Assembly (NCBI RefSeq): GCF_900094735.1 | Contig: NZ_FMBM01000002.1 | Location: 1,302,001-1,366,000, forward strand | Length of the DNA: 64,000 nucleotides | Source of the DNA: Saliniramus fredricksonii | Lineage (GTDB): Bacteria; Pseudomonadota; Alphaproteobacteria; Rhizobiales; Beijerinckiaceae | Direction: 5' to 3' | Shown here: positions 47,155 to 57,268 of the stretch, in pieces | Layout of the letters: each line of letters begins with the position of its first letter | How positions within the stretch are numbered: the first letter of the stretch is position 1 | Position numbers and translations under genes: made by a program | The notes under the pieces: generated by a model | Databases searched by the model: none | Seen by the model: only the letters and a program-made list of their open reading frames with translations | What the model was told of the DNA's origin: nothing

Positions 47155-48018
47155 ATGACCCTTCGCCTCGCCGTCATCACCGATATCCATCACGGCCCGC
47201 CGACACAGACCAAGCGCGGCGATGCCGCCCTCGCGCTGACGGCGGATTTCGTGCGTTTCGCCAACGAACAGGGCGTCGATGCCGTGCTCGAGCTGGGCGA
47301 CCGGATTTCCGACGTCGATCCGGCCACCGATCATGCCAGTATGGCAGAGGTCGCGCGGCTGCTCGACGGCCTCGCCATGCCGCGCCACCATCTCGACGGC
47401 AATCACGACCTGATCCATCTCGACCGCGCCGACAACGCCCGGATCCTGGGGCGTGAGGCCGGGCATCGCATCGTTCCGCTCGGCGCCTGGGATCTCGTGC
47501 TCTGGCAGGCCGATCCGGCGACGCGCAATGACGGGATCCGCAGTCTGGAACTCAAGGACGATGACTTCACCTGGCTCGCCGATGTCGCGAAACAGGCGAC
47601 CCGTCCGCTCCTGATCGCGAGCCATACGCCGGTCTCGCCACATCCGATGACCGGCAACTTCTATTTCGAGAACATACCGCAATGCGGGGCCTTCCCGCAG
47701 GCAGCCGCGATGCGCCGCGCTCTGGGCGAGGCGCGCGTGCCCGTCGCCGCGATCTCCGGCCATGTCCACTGGAATACACTCGCTGCGGATAACGGCATCA
47801 CCTATCTCACCCAGCAATCCCTCACCGAGAGCTTCACCACATCCGGCGAACCGGCAGGCGCCTGGGGAGTGATCACGCTGGGCGACGATATCCGCTGGCA
47901 GGTCTTCGGGCGCGATCCGTTCGAGGCGCGCTTTGCCCCGGCCGCAACGCGCTGGAAGCCCGTGATGCAATGGCCGCGTGAAACCCATGCCGCCGCAGGC
48001 GAGAGGGTCGCATCATGA
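47155..48018 (+). CDS. Metallophosphoesterase (calcineurin-like)
   Basis: 287 residues, cytosolic (no signal). All metal motifs are present: VITDIHHG, ELGDRISD, HLDGNHD, IASHTPVS and ISGHVHWN. Closest in layout to cAMP/glycerophosphodiester phosphodiesterases (CpdA/GpdQ type). It sits between the binding-protein and ATPase genes of an ABC importer and overlaps the ATPase by 4 bp, so it is an integral part of the operon and probably acts on the imported compound. The HAD enzyme could take off the remaining phosphate. Confidence 0.88.
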   Translation: MTLRLAVITDIHHGPPTQTKRGDAALALTADFVRFANEQGVDAVLELGDRISDVDPATDHASMAEVARLLDGLAMPRHHLDGNHDLIHLDRADNARILGREAGHRIVPLGAWDLVLWQADPATRNDGIRSLELKDDDFTWLADVAKQATRPLLIASHTPVSPHPMTGNFYFENIPQCGAFPQAAAMRRALGEARVPVAAISGHVHWNTLAADNGITYLTQQSLTESFTTSGEPAGAWGVITLGDDIRWQVFGRDPFEARFAPAATRWKPVMQWPRETHAAAGERVAS

Positions 48019-49670
48019 CGTCATCCCTCCTGAGCATCGACAATCTCCATATCGCGTTCGGCGCGACGCAGGCCGTGCGCGGTATCAGTTTCGAGATCGG
48101 GCATCATGAAACCTTTGCGCTGGTGGGGGAATCGGGCTCGGGAAAATCGGCCACGGCGCTCGCCATCCTGCGTCTGATCGAGCGCGAGGGCGGGCGCATC
48201 ACGCATGGGCGCATCGTCTTCCGCAAGGAGGCGCCGGTCTGTCTCACGGAGCTTTCCGACGAGCAGATGCAGACGGTACGTGGACGCGATATCGCCATGG
48301 TCTTCCAGGAGCCGCTGACGGCGCTCAATCCGGTCCTGACCATCGGGCGGCAACTGACCGAGACCATTCTGCGGCATGAGCCCGTCAGCCAGGCGCAGGC
48401 GCAACACAAGGCCATTGAACAGCTCGAACGGGTGCGGATTCCCCAGGCAGCGGCGCGGCTGTCGCAATATCCGCACGAGCTCTCCGGCGGCCAGCGCCAG
48501 CGTGTGATGATCGCCATGGCGCTCGCCTGCAATCCGCGTCTCCTGATCGCCGACGAGCCGAGCACCGCCCTCGACGTGACGACGCAGGCCGAGATCCTCG
48601 CCCTGATCCGCGATTTGCAGGCCGAACGGGGCATGAGCGTGCTCTTCATCACCCACGACATGGGTGTCGTCGCCGAAATGGCCCACCGCGTCGGCGTCCT
48701 GCGCCACGGGCGTCTCGTCGAGACCGGCCCCGCGCGCCGTATTCTCACCGCCCCGCAGGAATCCTATGCGCGCATGCTCGTCGATGCCGCGCCCCGGCTT
48801 GGTGCCGGTGGCCCCGCACTGCTGCCGGAAACCGGGCGATCTCCGGCACTCGCGCTCGACAATCTCGTCGTCGATTATGCCGGACGCCGGCCGCATCCGC
48901 TGGCGGCGCGAACACGAACCCGGGCCGTCGATGGCGTCTCGCTCCATGTCGCGCAGGGGGAGAGCGTCGGGCTGGTCGGCGAATCGGGCTGCGGCAAATC
49001 CTCGATCGCGCGGGCGATCCTGCGCCTGACGCCCGTGGCATCGGGCAGGATCGCGATTGACGGCCAGGATATCACCCGCCTCTCCGAGCGCCGGCTTTTT
49101 CCGGTCAGGCGCAAGGTGCAGATGGTCTTCCAGGATCCGTTCGCCTCGCTCAATCCGCGCCTGCCGACCTGGGATCTGATTACCGAACCGGCCTGCATCC
49201 ACGCCACTGTCGCACGAGACGACCGGCGCGACATGGCGGCGGCTTTGCTCGAGCAGGTCGGCCTCGGAGCCGAACATCTCGACCGCTATCCGCACCAGTA
49301 TTCCGGCGGCCAGCGCCAGCGGCTGTGCATCGCACGCGCATTATCGGTCCAGCCGAAACTGATCATCGCCGACGAACCGGTCGCTGCGCTCGACGTCTCC
49401 ATTGCCCGGCAGATCACCGAGCTGATGCAGGCGCTGCAGCAGCGGCTTGGACTTTCGTTCCTCTTCATCAGCCATGATCTCGCCGTGGTCGAGCGCCTGT
49501 GCCACCGCATCGCCGTGATGCGCGCCGGGAGGATCGTCGAGACCGGGCCCACGGATGCGATCATCGGCGACCCGCAGGAGGAGTATACGAAGACCCTGAT
49601 CGCAGCAGTCCCGGGCCGGATCACGCCGGCTGTTGCGGCCGTGCACGAGAGGCAAAGTCTGGTGGGTTGA
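48015..49670 (+). CDS. ABC importer ATPase, DppD-DppF fusion
   Basis: 551 residues with two complete nucleotide-binding domains. The first: GESGSGKSAT (about residue 40), LSGGQRQRVMIAMAL, LLIADEPSTALD. The second: GESGCGKSSI (about 322), YSGGQRQRLCIARAL, LIIADEPVAALD. Each has the oligopeptide-family C-terminal helix (TAPQESYARML; DPQEEYTKTLI). A single chain replaces the usual DppD and DppF. It is the last gene of the operon. Confidence 0.94.
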   Translation: MTSSLLSIDNLHIAFGATQAVRGISFEIGHHETFALVGESGSGKSATALAILRLIEREGGRITHGRIVFRKEAPVCLTELSDEQMQTVRGRDIAMVFQEPLTALNPVLTIGRQLTETILRHEPVSQAQAQHKAIEQLERVRIPQAAARLSQYPHELSGGQRQRVMIAMALACNPRLLIADEPSTALDVTTQAEILALIRDLQAERGMSVLFITHDMGVVAEMAHRVGVLRHGRLVETGPARRILTAPQESYARMLVDAAPRLGAGGPALLPETGRSPALALDNLVVDYAGRRPHPLAARTRTRAVDGVSLHVAQGESVGLVGESGCGKSSIARAILRLTPVASGRIAIDGQDITRLSERRLFPVRRKVQMVFQDPFASLNPRLPTWDLITEPACIHATVARDDRRDMAAALLEQVGLGAEHLDRYPHQYSGGQRQRLCIARALSVQPKLIIADEPVAALDVSIARQITELMQALQQRLGLSFLFISHDLAVVERLCHRIAVMRAGRIVETGPTDAIIGDPQEEYTKTLIAAVPGRITPAVAAVHERQSLVG

Positions 49671-49781
49671 GGGTCAGTCCGCCCGCCATTGAAGCTCCAC
49701 AAGGTGGCGATTGGTGTCTTCACCGTTTCCAGGTCGTTGATCGCGCGCGGGTAGCCCTGCTGTGAACGCTGCCGGGGAGTT
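49671..49781. other. Intergenic region after the importer operon
   Basis: Short stretch with no gene and no clear terminator; the nearest structure is weak (GCCCGCCATTG / CAAGGTGGCGAT). Confidence 0.35.
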
Positions 49782-50108
49782 TCAGCCCAGAAAGAGATGG
49801 GCCTCGCAAATCATCTCATCGATGGGCACGCCAACCGGAACTGAAACCGAGACCACCCGCGCAGGGGCATCGAGCGCTATCCGGTGGGCAGCGAGGCCCT
49901 CTGCAATGATGTTCGGCGACTTGAAAGCGCCCAAAAGCCCATTTCGCATGGTGGCGACCATATTCCGGTGCATCATGTTTCGAAGCGGGTGCGCCATCAT
50001 TGGCCTCGTCTGATTCACGAGTAATGGCTCGTCTTCGGTGTCTGGCTGCCAGATCGCCGAACGAATCATGCGCCGGCCGAGGTCCACACTCACCATGTCG
50101 GCGAGCAT
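49782..50108 (-). CDS. Hypothetical protein, possibly a gene remnant
   Basis: 108 residues, MLADMVSVDLGRRMIRSAIW at the start, three Met-rich helices (MMAHPLRNMMHRNMVATM), no signal peptide or known motif, ending EAHLFLG. The family is not recognised. It has no clear ribosome-binding site and is isolated, so it may be a chance frame or the fragment of a larger gene. Confidence 0.3.
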   Translation of the reverse strand: MLADMVSVDLGRRMIRSAIWQPDTEDEPLLVNQTRPMMAHPLRNMMHRNMVATMRNGLLGAFKSPNIIAEGLAAHRIALDAPARVVSVSVPVGVPIDEMICEAHLFLG

Positions 50109-50204
50109 GCGTGAAGGAAAGGTGCCCGCGACTTGCGAACGTTCCCGGGATAAGCCTCAAGGCTTGATCATCACGTTCCGATGCAGGAGCCTGAGGATCT
50201 CACA

Positions 50205-51113
50205 TCACCCTTTAGGCGCAGCCTTCTCCCCGGCACTGTGCTCGACCGTGCCCAACGCATCGGCGAGGCGCATCTTTGCGGAACCGGGGCGCAGCGGCTT
50301 CTGCTGGTTCTCGTGCGGCGACCAGCCGGAGAGCCAGATCAGCTCGAAGGTCGCGGGAATGCGACCATCGGAATCGGCGAAGCGTTCGGCATAGATCTGC
50401 GCGGCGCGCAGCATCAGCGCGCGTGTCACGGGCGTGCGGCGGCGGGCCAGCAGCGTGTTCGTCATGCCCATGCGCCGCAGGTCCTGCATCAGCGCGAAGG
50501 CGTTGTCATAGCGCACGCGCAGGGTCTCGAGATCGGTGACGGGTAGCGCGAAACCGGCGCGCTGCATCAGGCCGCCGAGATCGCGCACATCAGCGAAGGG
50601 AGCGACGCGGGGGCTGAGCCCGCCCGTGAGTTCGCTCTCGGCATCGGTCAGGGCGGCGCGCAATTCATGCAGCGTCGCACCGCCGAGGAGACAGCCGATG
50701 AACAGCCCGTCGGGCTTCAGGGCGCGCCTGATCTGGATCAGCGCACCGGGCAGATCGTTCACCGCATGCAGGGCGAGCAGCGACACGGTGAGATCGAAGC
50801 GCTCATGCGCGAAAGGTAGCGCCTCGGCATCGCCGATCACCGTATCGCCGTTACCCGTCTGCTCTCGCGGATGGTCTGCCGCTGCCACCCGGAAAACCGT
50901 CTGCGCATGCCCACGCGCGCGCAGATGCCGCGCGACGCCGGCATCCGGGCTCTCGATATCGAGGGCGAGGGCGAAATCACGCATTACCGGCATCAGCCGC
51001 AGATCGAGATCGTCCAGGGCGTGGCGCAGAAGGAAATCCTCATAACCCTGTGCATGCGCCCGGGCGAGACGACGGCGCACCAGATTGCGATCAAAGACGA
51101 GCAGTGAATTCAT
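50205..51113 (-). CDS. SAM-dependent methyltransferase, NDUFAF5/BioC-like
   Basis: 302 residues, MNSLLVFDRNLVRRRLARA at the start, as in the alphaproteobacterial relatives of mitochondrial NDUFAF5. Methyltransferase core: ALALDIESPDAGVARHL in the position of motif I (the usual glycine-rich loop is weak), VIGDAEALPFAHERFDLTVSLLALHAVNDLPG (motifs II-III, in parts), and RRALKPDGLFIGCLLGG. The NDUFAF5 relatives hydroxylate an arginine of complex I; BioC methylates malonyl-ACP. Which applies is undecided. The frame opens at 51170, but 51113 starts the conserved part. Confidence 0.8.
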   Translation of the reverse strand: MNSLLVFDRNLVRRRLARAHAQGYEDFLLRHALDDLDLRLMPVMRDFALALDIESPDAGVARHLRARGHAQTVFRVAAADHPREQTGNGDTVIGDAEALPFAHERFDLTVSLLALHAVNDLPGALIQIRRALKPDGLFIGCLLGGATLHELRAALTDAESELTGGLSPRVAPFADVRDLGGLMQRAGFALPVTDLETLRVRYDNAFALMQDLRRMGMTNTLLARRRTPVTRALMLRAAQIYAERFADSDGRIPATFELIWLSGWSPHENQQKPLRPGSAKMRLADALGTVEHSAGEKAAPKG

Positions 51114-51586
51114 GCCGACGATATGGCGCGAAAACGGCGCGGCGTGAAGGGGGGGCGAAGGCATCTGCAACGGGGGCGTTTCGGGCGCTGTCCGATGGCT
51201 GCAGAGGAGATAACCCCGTGATCATAGATATTCGGGCTTCGGCCCGGACGAGGAAAGCGCTGAATCGTTGAAGACGATATATCCAGGCCAACGGAGCTTG
51301 CAAAAGCTGTGTGGTATCTCAAGACCCTGGTATCCAGCATTGCGTCGCGATGCTCAGGCCTCACGGCATTTTTCAGACCCAATCGGCGATCGCAGCCATG
51401 TCCCCTTCGTCGCCCGCCCGTTCCCTCTTTCAGCGCCCGGCGATGCGCGGAGCATACGTTCATTCTTTCAAGGTTGCAGGGCGCTATGTGCACAACTGTT
51501 CTCCTTGCGAATCTCTTCGAGTCCGAACAACCTGATCATTCATAAAAATTCGCGCATTAGTTGCTGTAGCGAACGACAAGGGAATC
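51114..51586. other. Intergenic region before the truncated helicase gene
   Basis: 473 bp with no gene supported on either strand. It becomes AT-rich in its last 120 bp, where the promoter of the helicase gene is expected. No repeats or RNA gene recognised. Confidence 0.4.
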
Positions 51587-53683
51587 ATGGGGGCTGATTC
51601 GATCCGGCGCATTCTGGCGCTTTCGCCGCGCGGGCAAACGAGCGATCAGCTGATCTGGCGCCTGAAAGCCGGGGGTATCCGCGTTTCGGGCGACCAACTC
51701 CTCGCTGGTCTGCAGGCGCTCCAGCATAGCGGTGAAGTCGTGCTGGATCGCAATGGTCGCTGGACCATGTGCCACCTTTCGGGAAAGGATACGGGCGCTG
51801 CAAGTGCGAATCTGCGCGCCGGCGGCGCGGGAGCTTCCCCGCAAGCGCCGGAAGCGGTCCTCACGGCGATGCCGTTAAGCAGCATGCCGGCGCAGGCGTC
51901 ACGGGATATGTCGGACGATGTTGCAGGCGCTGATGCGGCCGAAGCGCCGGATCCTGCTTCCCCCGCGCCGGCGCCGCCCTGGCAGGCTTTGCTTTCCTAT
52001 TACGAATCAACCCTGCGGCTCGATCCGCGTGGCAGCATTGAGCAATTTGCCGATCGCCACGGCACGCAGTTCCAGCTTTTCCGGGCTGCCGGCAACTGGT
52101 GGCACGAGGCCGCCCTCGAAATAGCCGAAGACGCCTTGCCTGCGACCCTGCGTGAAGCCCTCGCCCGCCGCAATGACCGGGTCCTGGCGCTGGGATATCC
52201 GCTATCCGTCTTCGAGGAAGACAGTGTCACCACGCTCTTGCCCGCCCTGCTGATCCCCGCGCGCTGGGCTTTTGCGGATGGCCAGTGGCGCGTGAGCGTC
52301 GCAGACGACGCGCCCAGTCTCAACCCGAGATGGCTGAAACTCATGGCGCGCCGCAGCCGTCAGCGCCAGGAGGTGCTCGCGCAACGCATTCTGGGTGACG
52401 ACCCCGCGCCTGCGCTCACGACCCTCGTCGACAATCTATCGCGCGCGCTGGCGACGCATCTGGCGCAGCCGTTGCGACCCGGAGAGCTCGCAGGGCATTG
52501 CTCGACGGCGCAGGAGGGCATCCACAATGCCGCGGCACTCTTCCTCCCGGACGAGAGCAGCTTCACCCGCGCCGCTGCCGACGACGTTGCGCGCATGGCC
52601 GGTTGGGAAGAGGAGGCACGGCGCGCCTGTGCGCTGGGCGCCATGCTCGATGAGGCGCCTGCTGCGGGCGGGCGCCAGGATACCGATCCGGCAGGGCCTG
52701 CAGCGCGCGTCGTTCTGAACGTCGATGCGCTGTCGACCTCGCAACGCGACGCCGCGACGACGGCGCTCAATAATCCGCTAACGGTGATTCAGGGGCCACC
52801 CGGCACGGGCAAGAGCCAGGTGATCGTCTCGCTGATCGCAACGCTTGCCATGACCGGGCATTCCGTGCTGTTCGCCTCGCGCAATCACCAGCCCCTTGAC
52901 GAGGTCGGCGAGCGCCTTGTCCGCCTCGCTCCCGACCGGCCTTTCGTGGTCCGTACGCGTGATCAAGGGGGCGAGCAGGATACCGGCTTCGTCGATATCC
53001 TGCAGCGCCTCGCCGACGCACCGCAGCAGATGCCAGCCCTGGATGATGACGGGTTCGGCGTCGAGGAGCGATTCGCGGATCTGCACAGGCTCGCGCAGGA
53101 ACGCGAGACGATCCGCCGGGCCGAGCGTGAGCGAGAAGCGATCGATCTGCGCTTGTCCGAGCATGTCGAGCGCGCCCGGCGCATCCGCGATCGGCTGCCG
53201 CCCGAGGTGGAGTCAAGATCACCGGAGTCTGCTCCCGGTGGTCTGGCGGGGCTGATCACGAGGATTTGGGTGCTACTGCGCAGGCTGTTCGGGCGCAGCG
53301 CATTGGACGCTTCTGATGAAACGACCCTCTCACCGGATGCCGGGCTTCCCGATCTCGATGCCGTGATCGCCCGGGATCGGGCCCGGCTGGCGCAACTCGG
53401 ACCGGCGCGCACATTCCCCGAACCCGACGATCAGCGCTTGTGCGAAGCGGCACGGGCGCTGCTTCCGGCGATGATGCGAAAGCGCCTCGATATTGGCCCG
53501 GACGGCCATACGCTCTTTGCGGAGCGGCTTGCCGCACTCGCCTTCGGCGGCAAGGTCGAGAGTGCGCGGCTCGATCGCGACGATGCACAGAGTATCCTTG
53601 CGTGCTACCCGGTCTGGATCACGCCGGCTCTGTCGGATATCGTCACTGGCCATCCGGCAGCTGCACCACGCCTCGGGACATGA
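51587..53683 (+). pseudogene. Superfamily I DNA/RNA helicase-like gene, 3'-truncated
   Basis: 698 residues remain. The N-terminus has a winged-helix look (ILALSPRGQTSDQLIWRLKAGG), followed by a low-complexity Ala/Pro linker. At about 400-420 is the AAA_11-type Walker A IQGPPGTGKSQVIV with the Q-motif region ALSTSQRDAATTAL before it. A coiled-coil insertion follows. The frame reaches LACYPVWITPALSD, normally followed within ~25 residues by the DEAS Walker B, then ends. Walker B, motifs III-VI and any nuclease domain are missing, so it cannot hydrolyse ATP normally. Large proteins of this architecture are often defence-associated. Confidence 0.8.
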
Positions 53684-53912
53684 TCCGCATTCCACCCAAT
53701 GAAGATGTCAAAGATGGCGGAAAACCGCCTGCGACGATCTATCGGCAGCGCATCGCTCAGAACCAACACTATCAGAAGATGCAAAGAGGAGCCTAAATCA
53801 CGCCGGACCCTGTCCAACGGATATGGAGCAGCTCAAAGGGACTCAGCCATTGCCGTCGCGGTTCACCACACCAGCCCCTTCATCAGTGATCAGCTTCACC
53901 CGCAACGCATTC
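53684..53912. other. Junction region after the helicase truncation
   Basis: 229 bp of mixed origin. One short frame (53681-53796: MIRIPPNEDVKDGGKPPA to QKMQRGA) looks protein-like and could be the end of another gene, but it has no family assignment. The lost helicase end is not here. Confidence 0.35.
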
Positions 53913-54489
53913 TCACTGTGTCGGCATCAGGAAAATCTCGTTCACGCCACAGCGCGGATCGGAGTCGAGGGCAAAGAGCGCGGCCCGGGCCACGTCCTCG
54001 GGCTTCAACTTGTCCGGCTTGGGCTCGTCGAAGAATGGCGTATCAACCATGCCCGGCGCGATAATCGTGCACCGTCCCCCGAAAAGTTTCATCTCCTCGG
54101 AAAGATTGCCGCCATATCCGTGCACGAACCATTTCGAGGCGCCATAAACCGATCCCGGGATATGGCGCCGTCCCGCAGCTGATCCGGTCAGCAGGAGGTG
54201 TCCCACCCGCTGCTTCAGATGCGGCATCGCCGCCTTCACGGTCCAGAGAACTCCCAGAACGTTCACCCGGACCATTCGCTCCCATTCTTCCGGATCGCCC
54301 GCATCGGTCCCGGGCGCCGACAGCCCCATGCCGGCTTTGGCGAAAACCGCATCGATTCCACCGGCCCTGCCCGCGAATTCTGCCATCATTGCTTCCTGGC
54401 TCTTCAGATCCGTCACGTCCCCCGGCAGGATGACGGCCTGTTCGCCGAGTTCGTCGACGAGAGCCTTCAGCTTGCCTTCGGATCGCGCA
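53913..54489 (-). pseudogene. Short-chain dehydrogenase, C-terminal part (split by IS)
   Basis: Reads SEGKLKALVDELGEQAVILPGDVTD in parts, then VNVLGVLWTVKAAMPHL, LTGSAAGRR (catalytic Ser), VYGASKWFVHGYG (Tyr-x-x-x-Lys) and ends EIFLMPTQ at 53913. The N-terminal part lies 2.8 kb away at 57269-57372. The 9-bp GATCGCGCA at 54481-54489 is the left target duplication. Joining the parts gives a 223-residue reading frame, normal for YdfG-like SDRs. Confidence 0.9.
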
Positions 54490-55471
54490 GAGCTATACGC
54501 GAATCTGGGTGACGCAGTTTGAGGAGGTGGCGTATCGTGGCGGGTGCTGAAGCCTGCCAGAACTTCCAAAAGGAACGATACGCCTATGAAAGATGATATC
54601 ACGATTACCCCGCTGTACCAGCCCGGATCTGTTGCGGATCCTCTGACAGAAATTGCCCGTGACGGCGCCCGCAGGATGCTTGCGGCGGCACTTCGGGCCG
54701 AAGCCGATACCTTTGTGGAGCAATATGCCGAGGAGGCTTTGCCGGATGGCCGGCAACGGATCGTCCGGCATGGTTATGGGCCACAGCGCAGCATTCAGAC
54801 CGGCATCGGTCCGCTCGACGTGCGCCGCCCGAAAGTCCGCGACCGGGCCACCGATATGCCCGCGGAGAAGAAGGTCCGCTTCACCTCAAGCATCCTGCCG
54901 AAATGGGCCCGGCGGTCGAAAAGCCTCGATGCCCTGCTGCCGGTGCTCTATCTGCGCGGGATCTCCACCGGCGATTTCCAGGAAGCGCTGTCAGCGTTGC
55001 TCGGGGTAGATGCACCGAACCTGTCGCCTGGTGTCATCTCCCGTCTGACGGGCGATTGGCAGCAGGAATACGATCGCTGGCAGGGCCGTGATCTCTCGGC
55101 CCGGCGGTATGTCTATATCTGGGCCGACGGTGTCTATCTGCAGGCCCGCATGGAACCGCAGGCCGAGTGCATACTGGTCATTCTCGGCGCCACGCCGGAG
55201 GGGAAGAAGGAGCTCGTCGGCTTCCAGGTCGGCATGCGCGAGAGCGCGCAGAGCTGGCGCGAACTGTTGGTCGACATCAAGGCCCGCGGCCTCAAGGTGC
55301 CGCCCGAGATCGCCGTGGGCGATGGCGGCATGGGGTTCTGGAAGGCCCTCGACGAGGTCTTCCCGGGAACGCATCATCAGCGCTGTTGATGGATTGGATG
55401 CCCCCTCCCAACGGCATCGCAATGTGCCAACGTGGTGATCTGCAGGTCATTCACGAGAGGAGGAAGCATCC

Positions 55472-56497
55472 ATGGACAACATTAGCATCATCGGCCTTGA
55501 CCTCGCAAAGCGGGTCTTCCAGGCGCACGGCGCGCGAGCGGACGGTAGCGTCGGCTTCCGCAAGAAGCTGGGTCGCTCGCAGGTTCTCGGCTTCTTTGCC
55601 AAGCAGCCGCGCTGCATCGTTGCTATGGAAGCGTGTGCGACGGCCCACGAGTGGGGCCGCGCGATCGGCGAGCTCGGTCACGAGGTCCGCCTGATCCCGC
55701 CGATCTACGTCAAGCCGTTCGTCAAGCGGCAGAAGAACGACGCGGCCGACGCAGAGGCGATAGCCGAGGCGGCGGGTCGCCCGACCATGCGCTTCGTCGC
55801 GGTCAAATCCGAGGCGCAGCAGGCGAAGGCGATGGCTTTCCGGACGCGGGACCTCCTCGTCAAGCAGCGCACGCAGCTCATCAACGCACTGCGGGGCCAC
55901 CTCGCCGAGCACGGCCTCATAGCGCCGCAGGGGCCGGCTCATGTCAAGGTGCTGGCGGACGCGCTGGAGGCAGCCGGCTCGCGTCTCGAGACGCTCGTGA
56001 TCGAGCTGGGGCGCCTCTATCTCGAGCAGATCGAACTGCTCTCCGGCAGGATCGCGGATCTCGACAAGGTGCTGAAGCGCGAAGCGGCGCGGGAAGAAGA
56101 CACCGCACGACTGATGACCATGCCTGGCGTGGGCCCGCTGACTGCGATGGCGGTCCAGACCTTCGCCCCGCCGATGGAGACGTTCAGGCGTGGACGCGAC
56201 TTCGCAGCCTGGACGGGGCTCGTCCCTGTCCAGCGATCGACCGGTGGGAAGCAGATCCTCGGACGAACGTCCAAGATGGGGCAGCGCGACATACGGCGTC
56301 TCCTGATCATCGGCGCGATGTCGGTGGTCCGCTGGGCCGTCAGGAAGGGCGCGCCGGAAGGCAGTTGGCTCGCACGCATGCTGGCCCGCAAGCCACGCAT
56401 GGTCGTCGCCATCGCGCTGGCCAATAAGATGGCGCGCGGGATCTGGGCGATGTCGACGCGGGGAGAGAACTTCAGGGGTCCGGTCGCCGCGGTCTGA
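55472..56497 (+). CDS. IS110-family (IS1111 group) recombinase
   Basis: 341 residues. RuvC-like DEDD N-terminal domain: IGLDLAKRVFQAHG (Asp), VAMEACATAHEW (Glu) and KNDAADAEAIAEA (Asp, Asp). Coiled coil about 120-205. C-terminal Transposase_20 domain with TMPGVGPLTAMAV and AWTGLVPVQRSTGGKQILGRTSK, where the serine nucleophile is expected. It looks intact. IS110-family enzymes recombine DNA guided by an element-encoded bridge RNA. Confidence 0.93.
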   Translation: MDNISIIGLDLAKRVFQAHGARADGSVGFRKKLGRSQVLGFFAKQPRCIVAMEACATAHEWGRAIGELGHEVRLIPPIYVKPFVKRQKNDAADAEAIAEAAGRPTMRFVAVKSEAQQAKAMAFRTRDLLVKQRTQLINALRGHLAEHGLIAPQGPAHVKVLADALEAAGSRLETLVIELGRLYLEQIELLSGRIADLDKVLKREAAREEDTARLMTMPGVGPLTAMAVQTFAPPMETFRRGRDFAAWTGLVPVQRSTGGKQILGRTSKMGQRDIRRLLIIGAMSVVRWAVRKGAPEGSWLARMLARKPRMVVAIALANKMARGIWAMSTRGENFRGPVAAV

Positions 56498-56767
56498 TGA
56501 CGACATCAGCCGAGGCAGCCGGGCCGTTGGGCGTGTGAGGAAGTCGACAGCAAGGTAAGGGCAAACGATCGGTCAGATCGGGATCGAGAAAAGCATTTGA
56601 ACCCAAAGAGCCTCGAGCTCGCGCTGTTGATGTGCACTCGATCCGCGTATCTCCATACTGGCCCGCGGTCCGTTCAGAGCCGCATCTCAAGGCCTGATAC
56701 ATGACCGCACCCGATCACGCGCTTGAGCCGAGCAGAAACCTCTTGCACGAACGGGGGCATCCATACA
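56498..56767 (+). ncRNA. Right non-coding end of the IS110-type element, candidate bridge RNA
   Basis: About 270 bp after the recombinase stop with no reading frame of its own. Bridge RNAs in the IS1111 group come from the 3' non-coding end, which is the long one here. The RNA loops should pair with the target sequence around CGCTGT/TGGGTT and with the element's ends; I did not fold it. Confidence 0.4.
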
Positions 56768-57268
56768 TGGGTTCACAAGACGGCTAACGTCCTGAACAAG
56801 TTCCCGAAATCCATGCAGCCGGCGGTGAAGGCCGATCTGCGCGAGATCTGGCAGGCCGAAACCCGCGCCGCGGCGGAAACCGCCATCGACACCTTCGCCG
56901 AGAAATACGGCGCCAAATACGAGAAGGCCGTGACCTGTCTCACCAAAGACCGCGAAGCCTTGCTGGCATTCTACGGTTTCCCCGCCGATCACTGGGATCA
57001 CCTGCGCACCGGCAATCCGATCGAGAGCGTGTTCGCCACCGTCAGGCATCGAACCGTGCGGACCAAGGGAGCATTGTCGCAGAAGACCGCGAAGCTCATG
57101 GTCTTCAAGCTCGTTCAGGCCGCCGCAAAGACATGGCGCCGCCTGAAGGGCGCGAAGCAGTTGCCAATGGTCATCGAAGGTGTCAGATTCACCAACGGTG
57201 TCGCCGTAAACGGTACCGAAAACCGCGCCGCCTGATCAGGCCGTATCACCCAAAATCCCGCATAGCTC

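Larger units (their letters stand above)
55387..56767 (+). mobile_element. IS110/IS1111-type element within the IS256-family transposase
   Basis: About 1.38 kb. It has no normal terminal inverted repeats. Subterminal matching segments TGGATTGGATGCCCC (left, about 55391) and, inverted, ATGGATGCCCCCGTTC (right, about 56747-56763) are as expected for the IS1111 group. The left non-coding end is 85 bp; the right non-coding end is about 270 bp, long enough to encode the guide (bridge) RNA these elements use. Confidence 0.82.
54586..57235 (+). pseudogene. IS256-family transposase interrupted by the IS110-type element
   Basis: The first 267 codons (54586-55386, MKDDITITPLYQ to HHQRC, with Asp in WADGVYLQ and Asp in AVGDGGMGFW) and the last part (56768-57235, WVHKTANVLNKFPK to NRAA, with Glu in NPIESVFATVRHR) join in frame across the insert. 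The sum is 422 residues, a normal length. No point mutation is seen in either part, so this transposase was probably functional until the second insertion. Confidence 0.9.
54490..57268 (+). mobile_element. IS256-family element with an IS110-type insert, flanked by 9-bp duplication
   Basis: Inverted ends: GAGCTATACGCGAATCTGGG at 54490 and, reverse-complemented, GAGCTATGCGGGATTTTGGG ending at 57268. The direct repeat GATCGCGCA flanks it (54481-54489, 57269-57277). Removing the IS110-type insert (55387-56767) leaves about 1.4 kb, normal for the family. The preserved duplication and ends show the insertion is fairly recent. Confidence 0.92.

Noticed and set aside
51114-51586. Possible small gene on either strand before the helicase
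   Set aside because: Frames up to 127 codons exist but are Arg/His/Pro-rich and without start signals.
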